From positions 62,001 to 126,000 of the forward strand of contig JAMFRO010000002.1 of the NCBI GenBank assembly GCA_026224825.1: a stretch of 64,000 nucleotides of DNA, written 5' to 3'. Shown here in pieces: positions 57,286 through 64,000 of the stretch. The stretch is from a bacterium. GTDB lineage: Bacteria > Pseudomonadota > Alphaproteobacteria > Acetobacterales > Acetobacteraceae. The position numbers and the translations under genes are program-made. Each line of letters begins with the position of its first letter. Position 1 is the first letter of the stretch. The notes beneath the pieces are model-generated. The model was not told the origin of the DNA and did not search any database. It saw only the letters and a list, made by a program, of their open reading frames with translations.

Positions 57286-58175
57286 GCCTTCACTCCAATT
57301 CTTTTGATTTCCCAGCGCAATTCCACGCCGGATTGCTGGGCCACGCGGCGCCGTACTTCCTCGCCCAGGCCTTCCAGCTCAGCGGCCGTGGCCTCGCCCA
57401 GATTCAGCAGGAAATTGCAGTGTAATTGCGAAACCTGGGCCTGCCCGATGGTCAAGCCCCGGCACCCTGCGGCATCCACCAGCTCCCAGGCTTTCTGGCC
57501 ATCGGGATTGGCGAAAGTGGAGCCTCCGGTGCGGGCGCGGACGGGTTGGGTGCTTTCGCGTTTGGATTTGATCTCGGCCATGCGCGCACCGATCATCGCC
57601 GCCTCACCTGGCCGTGCGCGGAGCCTGGCGCGTACCACTACCGCATCCGCCGGCAAATTCGCATGGCGGTAGGAGAGGCCGAGATCCATCGCCGGGACGC
57701 GCAGCAATTCGCCAGCGCGGGTCACGATCTCCGCCCAATCCAGCACCTCGGCGATGTCGCCGCCATAGGCACCCGCGTTCATCGCCACCGCACCGCCGAT
57801 GGTGCCGGGAATGCCGGATAAAAATTCCAGCCCCGCCAGCCCGGCCTCGGCAGCATATTCCGAGACGGTAACATCAAGTGCCGCCGCACCGGCGATCACG
57901 CCATCGGCTTCCACGGTCACGTCACCAAACCCGCGCGCCAGTTTTACCACAACGCCGTTGATGCCGCCGTCGCGCACGATGAGGTTGGAGGCGGCGCCGA
58001 TTACTGTCACCGGCATTTCCAGTGGCAGATCCCGCAGGAAATTGCACAGATCATCCACATCGGCCGGGCGGAGCAAAAACTCCGCCGGGCCGCCGACGCG
58101 GAACCAGGTGAGCGGGGCCAGCGCCACGCTTTCCTGCAACCGTCCGCGCGTTGTGGGGATGATATTGGCCATCAT
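57282..58175 (-). CDS. murB: UDP-N-acetylenolpyruvoylglucosamine reductase
   Basis: A 297-residue FAD enzyme: [56 protein letters not shown], and G-G-S-T-F-A-N-P (Ser of the type II group). It reduces the enolpyruvyl group. ATG 58175 overlaps the murC stop by one base (TGATG); the longer frame is noncoding. Confidence 0.96.
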   Translation of the reverse strand: MMANIIPTTRGRLQESVALAPLTWFRVGGPAEFLLRPADVDDLCNFLRDLPLEMPVTVIGAASNLIVRDGGINGVVVKLARGFGDVTVEADGVIAGAAALDVTVSEYAAEAGLAGLEFLSGIPGTIGGAVAMNAGAYGGDIAEVLDWAEIVTRAGELLRVPAMDLGLSYRHANLPADAVVVRARLRARPGEAAMIGARMAEIKSKRESTQPVRARTGGSTFANPDGQKAWELVDAAGCRGLTIGQAQVSQLHCNFLLNLGEATAAELEGLGEEVRRRVAQQSGVELRWEIKRIGVKA

Positions 58176-59602
58176 CACCGCCGGCCTTTCGCGGCACTCT
58201 GCAATTCCGCAAGCTGTGCCGGTAAAATTCCTGCCCATTGCGTGATGTTGCCGGCACCCAGGCAGATGACATAATCGCCCTGCCGCGCGATGGCATGCAC
58301 CATCTCGGCCAGATGCGACGGATCGGACAGCGGCACAACCTGGCGGTGGCCGCGCTCACGCAGGCCCTCCACCAGCGCGTCTTTGTCGACACCTTCAATC
58401 GGTTGCTCACCGGCGGCATATACATCGGCCACGATCACCGTGCCGGCGTCGTTCATGCAGGTGCAAAATTCTTCAAACAGACTCTGCAATCTTGAGAAGC
58501 GGTGGGGCTGCACCACGGCGATGACATCGCGGGCACCTGCCTGGCGCGCTGCCTTCAGCACGGCGGCAATTTCCACCGGGTGATGGCCGTAATCGTCGAT
58601 CACGGTGACGCCACCGGCCTCGCCCGTTTTGGTAAAGCGGCGTTTTACGCCGGCAAACGCAGCCAGCGATGATTTGATCAGTTGCTCCTCGATCTCCATC
58701 TCTGTGGCAACAGCGATGGCCGCCAGTGCGTTTTGCACGTTATGGCTGCCCAGCATCGGCAGTTTGAACGGGCCCATGCGGCGCGCGCGGCCGGAGATGC
58801 GATCCGCGATACGCACCTCGAAGGTTGCACCTTCCTTGGAATACATGATGCGCTCGCCACGCACATCCGCCTGCGGGGAAAAACCGTAGGTGATGACGCG
58901 ATGATCTGAAAGCACGGGGAGCATCTGCTGTACCGCCGGATGGTCCATGCACAGCACCGCGAAACCATAGAACGGGATGTTGGAGACGAATTGGCGGTAG
59001 CCGGCCTCCATCGCCTCCTTGGTGCCCCAATGGTCGAGATGTTCCGGATCCATATTGGTCACGATGGTGATGACGGCGGGGAGGCGTAAGAAGCTGCCGT
59101 CGGATTCATCTGCTTCCACCACCATCCACTCGCCCGCACCAAGCCTGGTGTTGGAGCCGTAGGCGTTGATGATGCCGCCGTTGATCACGGTGGGGTCCAA
59201 CGCGGCACCTTCCAGCACGGCGGCGACGAGGCTGGTGGTGGTGGTTTTGCCATGCGTGCCGCCGATGGCGATGGCCCATTTCAGGCGCATCAGCTCGGCC
59301 AGCATTTCCGCCCGCCGCACCACGGGGATAAGTTTCTTGCGCGCGGCTACGACTTCCGGATTATCCTTGGGCACCGCCGTGGAAATCACCACCACCGCCG
59401 CGCTGCCCAAATTCTTCGCATCATGCCCGATGGCTACGTGTATGCCGGCCGCGCGCAGCCGCACCACATTGGCATTCTCGGATAAATCCGAGCCCTGCAC
59501 CTGGTAGCCCAGCTCATGCAGCACCTCGGCAATGCCGGACATGCCGATGCCGCCGATGCCGACAAAATGCAGCGCCCCGATGGAGAGTGGGAGCGCTCTC
59601 AT
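58175..59602 (-). CDS. murC: UDP-N-acetylmuramate--L-alanine ligase
   Basis: A 475-residue Mur ligase: [30 protein letters not shown] (P-loop), [11 protein letters not shown][10 protein letters not shown], D-D-Y-G-H-H-P-V-E and Q-P-H-R-F-S-R. It adds L-Ala to UDP-MurNAc. ATG 59602 overlaps the murG stop by 4 bases; the open frame to 59644 is ignored. Confidence 0.96.
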   Translation of the reverse strand: MRALPLSIGALHFVGIGGIGMSGIAEVLHELGYQVQGSDLSENANVVRLRAAGIHVAIGHDAKNLGSAAVVVISTAVPKDNPEVVAARKKLIPVVRRAEMLAELMRLKWAIAIGGTHGKTTTTSLVAAVLEGAALDPTVINGGIINAYGSNTRLGAGEWMVVEADESDGSFLRLPAVITIVTNMDPEHLDHWGTKEAMEAGYRQFVSNIPFYGFAVLCMDHPAVQQMLPVLSDHRVITYGFSPQADVRGERIMYSKEGATFEVRIADRISGRARRMGPFKLPMLGSHNVQNALAAIAVATEMEIEEQLIKSSLAAFAGVKRRFTKTGEAGGVTVIDDYGHHPVEIAAVLKAARQAGARDVIAVVQPHRFSRLQSLFEEFCTCMNDAGTVIVADVYAAGEQPIEGVDKDALVEGLRERGHRQVVPLSDPSHLAEMVHAIARQGDYVICLGAGNITQWAGILPAQLAELQSAAKGRR

Positions 59603-60672
59603 GCCAGCACCAGATCGGCCAGGTTGGAGGCCGCATCCACACATCCCATGCCTGCGGCACTGGCCGCCGCTTTCGTCAAAGCTTCAGAATCCATCAACAA
59701 AGTCTCGATCTTTTCCCGTAAAATTTCAGGCGTTAGCCCGCTCTGGCCGCACACCCAGGCCCCGCCAGCACCCGCCAGCGCCGCCGCATTGGCGTGTTGG
59801 TCGGCATTGATCTGCAGGGGGATCAAAATCGCCGGGCGGCCGACCACGGCCAGCTCCGCCACGGTGGAACCGCCCGCGCGTGCGATGACCAGTTGGGCCT
59901 GCGCCATGATCTCCGCTACATTGCTGATAAATGGCGCCAGCGTCGCCGTGATACCGGCCTGTGCCAGCACCGCCTGTGCGCTCTCGATCTCTTGCACCGG
60001 GCATTGCATGGTAAGCTGGATGCGCGCGCGCAGATCCGGCGGCAACAGCGCCAAGGCGGCGGGGACCAACCGGCCGAGTACCCGCGCGCCCAGCGAGCCG
60101 CCCAGCACGAGCAGGTGAATTTTTGCGCCCGGCGGCACGTAGGCTGCTCCGGCCTGGACAATAATTGCGGGCCGGACCGGATTGCCTGTGAACACCCCGG
60201 TTTTACCCGCAGGCAAGCCCGCGGTTTGCGAAAAGCTCAGCGCAATCCTGTCACAAATCCGCGCCACGAACTGGTTTGCGCGCCCGAGAACGGCATTCTG
60301 ATCATGCAGCACCAGCAGCGGATGGTGGCGCAAGCTGCGCCCGGCCAGCAGCGGCGCGACTGATGGATAACCGCCAAACCCCACCACCGCCACGGGCTGG
60401 AGCCGTGCCAGAATCCGCCGTGCCGCCAGCAGGCCGCGCGCGATTTCCACCAGCCCCACCGCAGCGCGGCGCAGGCTGCGCCCGGCCACACCGGCGCTGG
60501 GAATCACATGCGCCTCGCATTGCGCGAACACGGGTGATTTCGCGGCGGAGGACCGCGCATCCGTCAGCAGCACCACGCGCTTGCCACGGCGCAGCAATTC
60601 CGCGGCCAAAGCTTCAGCCGGGAAAAAATGTCCGCCTGTGCCGCCGGCGGCGATGACTATGGGGCCGGTCAT
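59599..60672 (-). CDS. murG: Undecaprenyldiphospho-muramoylpentapeptide beta-N-acetylglucosaminyltransferase
   Basis: A 357-residue GT-B enzyme: [16 protein letters not shown] (first donor loop), [35 protein letters not shown] and [11 protein letters not shown]. It converts lipid I to lipid II on the inner face of the membrane. Overlaps ftsW and murC by 4 bases each. Confidence 0.95.
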   Translation of the reverse strand: MTGPIVIAAGGTGGHFFPAEALAAELLRRGKRVVLLTDARSSAAKSPVFAQCEAHVIPSAGVAGRSLRRAAVGLVEIARGLLAARRILARLQPVAVVGFGGYPSVAPLLAGRSLRHHPLLVLHDQNAVLGRANQFVARICDRIALSFSQTAGLPAGKTGVFTGNPVRPAIIVQAGAAYVPPGAKIHLLVLGGSLGARVLGRLVPAALALLPPDLRARIQLTMQCPVQEIESAQAVLAQAGITATLAPFISNVAEIMAQAQLVIARAGGSTVAELAVVGRPAILIPLQINADQHANAAALAGAGGAWVCGQSGLTPEILREKIETLLMDSEALTKAAASAAGMGCVDAASNLADLVLA

Positions 60673-61784
60673 GACATTTCCGCCTTGGGCCGCCGGCGGG
60701 TCAGTGCCAGCAGGAATCCCATCTGAATGGAAATCGCCAAAGCCGAGCTTCCGCCATAGGAGATGAAGGGCAGTGTCATCCCCTTGGTGGGGATGAGCGA
60801 GAGGGAGGAGGCCATGTTCACGAAGGCTTGCAGACCGAAGGCGATGATCAGCCCGCCTGCTGCCAGCACCACGAATAAATTCTGCTCCGCCAGCAGCCGC
60901 ACCAGTGCGCGCAGCACGATGGCGGCGAATACCAGAATGATGAAGGCGCAGAAGAACAGCCCGAACTCTTCGCCCGCCACGGCGAATACGAAATCCGCGC
61001 GCGCATCAGGCAGCCAGTGTTTTACCTGGCCCTCGCCTGGCCCGAGGCCCCATACGCCGCCATTGCCGAAGGCTTCGAGCGCTGTTTGTGCCTGGCTTCC
61101 CGCCGGTGGGTTGAGGAACATTTCCACGCGCGTATGCACATGGGTGATGAAGAAGAACGCATACACCAGCGCCAGCAGCACCACGACGGCGGCGACGCCG
61201 ATCCATTTCATGTCCATGCCGTCCAGATAAAACTGCGCCAGCACGACCATGGTGAAGAGGAAGGTCATGCCGATATCGGGCTGCATTTTCAGCAGCATAG
61301 CGGTGAGGAGATAGACGCCCACGGCCGCGCGCTTGCCGGGGAAGCCCGGTGTGCGCCGCGCCTCGGCGATGCACCAGCCGGAGATGATGATGAAGGCTGG
61401 GCGCAGAAACTCCGAGGGCTGCACAGTGAATCCGGGAAGGGCCAGCCAGCGGTTGGCGCCATCTACCTCCGTGCCATGCACCAAAGTGAAGCCGGTGAGC
61501 AGGAAGAAGATGATGCCGAGGCCGAGGGCGGTGAGCTTCACCTGGCGGAGTGAGAGCATCGACATGACCAGTATCACCCCGCCGCCAAGCGCGAGGAAGA
61601 ATATCTGTTTGAGCATCGCCACCGTATGCGGGTCCGACAGATGTGCGGTGAAGCCCGGCATGGCGGCGAGTGCCAGCACATAGCCGACACCCAGCAGCAC
61701 GGCGAGGCCCAGCATGGTGACGCGGTCCACGCTCCACCACCATTTGCCTATAAAGCTGTTATCCGCGCGTGACAGAGGCGGCAT
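60669..61784 (-). CDS. ftsW: Lipid II polymerase/flippase-family FtsW
   Basis: A 371-residue SEDS protein with about ten transmembrane helices. Signatures: L-A-L-P-G-F-T-V-Q-P-S-E-F, A-A-V-G-V-Y-L-L, Q-P-D-I-G-M-T (catalytic Asp region), G-L-G-P-G-E-G and the final L-I-P-T-K-G-M-T-L-P-F-I-S-Y-G-G-S-S. It works with a class B PBP at the septum. It lies between murD and murG, which fixes it as FtsW rather than RodA. Confidence 0.95.
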   Translation of the reverse strand: MPPLSRADNSFIGKWWWSVDRVTMLGLAVLLGVGYVLALAAMPGFTAHLSDPHTVAMLKQIFFLALGGGVILVMSMLSLRQVKLTALGLGIIFFLLTGFTLVHGTEVDGANRWLALPGFTVQPSEFLRPAFIIISGWCIAEARRTPGFPGKRAAVGVYLLTAMLLKMQPDIGMTFLFTMVVLAQFYLDGMDMKWIGVAAVVVLLALVYAFFFITHVHTRVEMFLNPPAGSQAQTALEAFGNGGVWGLGPGEGQVKHWLPDARADFVFAVAGEEFGLFFCAFIILVFAAIVLRALVRLLAEQNLFVVLAAGGLIIAFGLQAFVNMASSLSLIPTKGMTLPFISYGGSSALAISIQMGFLLALTRRRPKAEMS

Positions 61785-63064
61785 TATTTTACTCCCGCCA
61801 AAGCGGCAAATGTCTCGCCGCGTACTTGAAAATTGGGAAACTGGTCGAAGCTCGCGGCGGCGGGCGAGAACAGCACCACGCCAGAAGCCGCCGCCGCCGC
61901 AAACGCCGCCGGCACGGCGCGCTCCAGCGTTCCAACCACCTCATACGCCACACCGGCCTCCTGCAACCGATGCGCGAACGCCTCGGCATCCTGGCCGATC
62001 AGAAAGGCTTTTTCGATGCGCGGGAAAAACGGTGCCAGATCGTCTATCCCGCCCGCTTTGGCCACGCCGCCGGCAATCCACACGAAGCGCTCATAGCAGC
62101 CCATGGCGCGGCTCGTGGCATCGGCATTGGTGGCCTTGCTGTCATTGATGAAGCGCACGCCAGCGCGCAGCCCTACCTCCTGCTGCCGGTGCGGTAGGCC
62201 GGGGAAGCTCGCAATGCCTTGCGCGATCGCGCCCCAGTCCACCCCCAACGCACGGGCCAGCGCCGTAGCGGCGGAGGTATTTTGCACGTTATGCTTACCC
62301 GGCAACGCCTTCACATGCAGCTCCGGAATATCCTCGCCGGAGATTTCCACCATTTTCACATCGCGCGTGTGCAGCCATGCCGCCATCTCGCGCGACTCGG
62401 TATCGTCAATGCCGATCACCGCCGTGCAGCCCTCATCCTGGCGCGCGAAAATCTCCCGTTTGGCGGCGGCATAGCCGGCCATGTCCCCGTGCCGTTCCAG
62501 ATGATCGGGCGAGAGATTGAGCATTACCGCAACATCGAAGCGCAATGTTGCGATTCGTTCCAACATATAGCTGGACATTTCCAGCACATACACGCCGTTA
62601 TCGGGCAAAAGCGGCAGGCTCAGCGCCGCCGGGCCGAGATTTGCCCCCGCCGCATTGGGCACACCGGCTACATCCAGTATATGCGCCAGCAGCGCGGTGG
62701 TGGTGGATTTGCCATTCGTGCCGGTAATACCGGCAAACCGGGCGTGGCTCCCCTGCCCGCGCACGGCCTGGTACAGCAGCTCGGCATCGGTGAGAATCGG
62801 CACACCCTTCGCGAGCGCCCATTTCGCCTCATCATGCGGCTTGGGCAATTTATGCGGAATGCCGGGTGAGAGCACCAGCGCATCCAGCCGCCCCTTCACT
62901 TTCGAAGGCCGCGCCACGTTAAATCCCGCCGCTGCCTCGCGCGACGCGGCATTATCATCCCAGACAAACACTTCCGCGCCCAGCTCGCGCAAGCGTTCCG
63001 CCGCCGGCAGCCCTGCCCGCCCCAGCCCCACTACCGCGTAACGCTTGCCGGAGAAAATGCTCAT
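61784..63064 (-). CDS. murD: UDP-N-acetylmuramoylalanine--D-glutamate ligase
   Basis: A 426-residue Mur ligase: [27 protein letters not shown] (P-loop), [13 protein letters not shown] and [11 protein letters not shown]. It adds D-Glu. Slightly shorter than E. coli MurD. Its stop overlaps the ftsW start by one base and its start overlaps mraY by 4 bases. Confidence 0.96.
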   Translation of the reverse strand: MSIFSGKRYAVVGLGRAGLPAAERLRELGAEVFVWDDNAASREAAAGFNVARPSKVKGRLDALVLSPGIPHKLPKPHDEAKWALAKGVPILTDAELLYQAVRGQGSHARFAGITGTNGKSTTTALLAHILDVAGVPNAAGANLGPAALSLPLLPDNGVYVLEMSSYMLERIATLRFDVAVMLNLSPDHLERHGDMAGYAAAKREIFARQDEGCTAVIGIDDTESREMAAWLHTRDVKMVEISGEDIPELHVKALPGKHNVQNTSAATALARALGVDWGAIAQGIASFPGLPHRQQEVGLRAGVRFINDSKATNADATSRAMGCYERFVWIAGGVAKAGGIDDLAPFFPRIEKAFLIGQDAEAFAHRLQEAGVAYEVVGTLERAVPAAFAAAAASGVVLFSPAAASFDQFPNFQVRGETFAALAGVK

Positions 63065-64000
63065 CTGATTTTCAGCGTGGCCAGACCCACCAGCCCGAGA
63101 ATCATCGAGATGATCCAGAAACGGATCACGATGGTCGGCTCCGCCCAGCCCTTTTTCTCGAAATGATGGTGCAACGGCGCCATCAGGAACACGCGCCGGC
63201 CGGTGCGCTTGAACCAGAGCACCTGCACGATGACCGAGATGGTCTCGACCACGAACAACCCGCCGACAATGGCCAGCACGATCTCATTCTTGGTCGCCAC
63301 CGCAACCGCACCCAAAGCGCCGCCCAGTGAGAGCGAGCCGGTATCGCCCATGAACACGGCGGCCGGGGGTGCGTTGAACCATAGGAAGCCCAGGCCCGCG
63401 CCGATGAGGGCGGAGAGAAACACCGCCAGCTCGCCCACGCCGGAGACGAAATGCAACTCCAGATAGCCGGAGAAAATCTTGTTGCCGACGAGATAGGCGA
63501 TCAGGGCGAATACGGCTGCGGCGATCATCGTCGGCACGGTGGCCAGACCATCCAGACCATCGGTGAAATTCACCGCATTGGCCGCACCTATCATCACGAA
63601 AAGTGCTACGAAGGGGAATAAAATGCCAAACGGGATGAGTAGATTTTTGAACAACGGCAACGCCAGATCGGTGGCAATGCCCGGCGGCATCAGCGAGATC
63701 ATCCACACGCCCGCGATCAGCCCGATCACGCTTTCGCCCAGCAGCCGCACCCGGCCGGATACGCCTTTGGTGTTGCGCCTGGTCAGCTTCAGATAATCAT
63801 CGGCAAAGCCGATGGCGCCGTAGCCGAAGGTGACAAACATCGTGGCCCAGACAAAGCCGTTGCCGAGATCGCCCCAGAGCAGGACGGAGAATCCGAGGGC
63901 GAGGAGGATCAGCACACCGCCCATGGTGGGCGTGCCTTTTTTCTCCACCAGATGCCGCTCCGGGCCGTCCGAGCGAATCGGCTGGCCATGGCGTTGCACG
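63061..64000 (-). CDS. mraY: Phospho-N-acetylmuramoyl-pentapeptide-transferase MraY (partial)
   Basis: 313 residues from the right edge of the window to the stop; roughly the first 50 residues lie outside. Seen: [17 protein letters not shown] (catalytic Asp pair), [33 protein letters not shown] and [14 protein letters not shown], with about eight hydrophobic helices. It makes lipid I. Upstream dcw genes (murE, murF) presumably continue beyond the edge. Confidence 0.95.
   Translation of the reverse strand, partial: VQRHGQPIRSDGPERHLVEKKGTPTMGGVLILLALGFSVLLWGDLGNGFVWATMFVTFGYGAIGFADDYLKLTRRNTKGVSGRVRLLGESVIGLIAGVWMISLMPPGIATDLALPLFKNLLIPFGILFPFVALFVMIGAANAVNFTDGLDGLATVPTMIAAAVFALIAYLVGNKIFSGYLELHFVSGVGELAVFLSALIGAGLGFLWFNAPPAAVFMGDTGSLSLGGALGAVAVATKNEIVLAIVGGLFVVETISVIVQVLWFKRTGRRVFLMAPLHHHFEKKGWAEPTIVIRFWIISMILGLVGLATLKIR

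Overview
The window is GC-rich bacterial chromosome that looks alphaproteobacterial, most likely Acetobacteraceae (an Acidocella/Acidiphilium-like organism). The evidence is a GcrA cell-cycle regulator, a MipZ division-site ATPase, an LpxC/FtsZ/FtsA/FtsQ/Ddl/MurB/MurC/MurG/FtsW/MurD/MraY cluster in alphaproteobacterial order, a CysNC fusion, CheD-containing chemotaxis genes, and the style of the intergenic palindromes. The family assignment is inference from gene content; no rRNA gene is present. No tRNA, IS element, prophage or CRISPR array was found.

Layout. 1-2200: 3' end of purL, a bolA-like gene, grxD and a glycosyltransferase. 2300-7430: a degenerate EAL protein, a secreted EF-hand protein, a DUF3253-like protein, an SbmA/BacA-type ABC exporter and a Hint-domain protein. 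7541-10675: sulfur-trafficking cluster cysE-iscS-fdx-mnmA (minus strand). 10900-11650: alpha/beta hydrolase with a clear terminator. 11682-20558: minus-strand chemotaxis cluster (MCP, STAS, cheY, cheA, cheW, cheR, cheB, cheD, a CheZ-like small protein, cheW). 20732-25386: cobA, a VOC protein and two tandem DHA2 exporters. 25489-26106: a low-GC cassette bounded by a copy of the mipZ 3' end. 26091-34579: mipZ, a methyltransferase, a two-component pair, flavoenzymes, a MoeB/ThiF protein, an SH3 protein, gcrA and a cold-shock protein. 34840-46367: M17 peptidase, MarR regulator, lolA, xth, phosphatase, GST, prs, proC, YbjN protein, HAD protein and eno. 46578-50145: sulfate activation operon cysD-cysNC-cysQ. 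50518-64000: lpxC, a YbjQ pair, then the division/cell-wall operon from partial mraY to ftsZ, in which every junction from mraY to ftsA overlaps.

The most notable feature outside the genes is a family of five large modular palindromes (A 6024-6251, B 23581-23878, C 38735-39000, D 44849-45091, E 52306-52510). They abut or slightly overlap stop codons, four of them between convergent genes. They share outer and middle modules but carry different inner hairpins; the inner hairpin of A is a perfect 44-bp inverted repeat with a one-base spacer. A second pattern is short (13-15 bp) tandem duplications at gene borders, several covering stop codons. A third is a cell-cycle regulatory layer: four GANTC sites in 53 bp upstream of mipZ, a near-consensus DnaA box and a GANTC site upstream of gcrA, and a CtrA-like box in the chemotaxis cluster.

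Many start codons were moved from the longest open frame to a start with a better ribosome binding site or better family alignment. Two genes (the glycosyltransferase and iscS) appear to lack any ATG/GTG/TTG start that preserves their first conserved strand, and a CTG sits where the start is expected.
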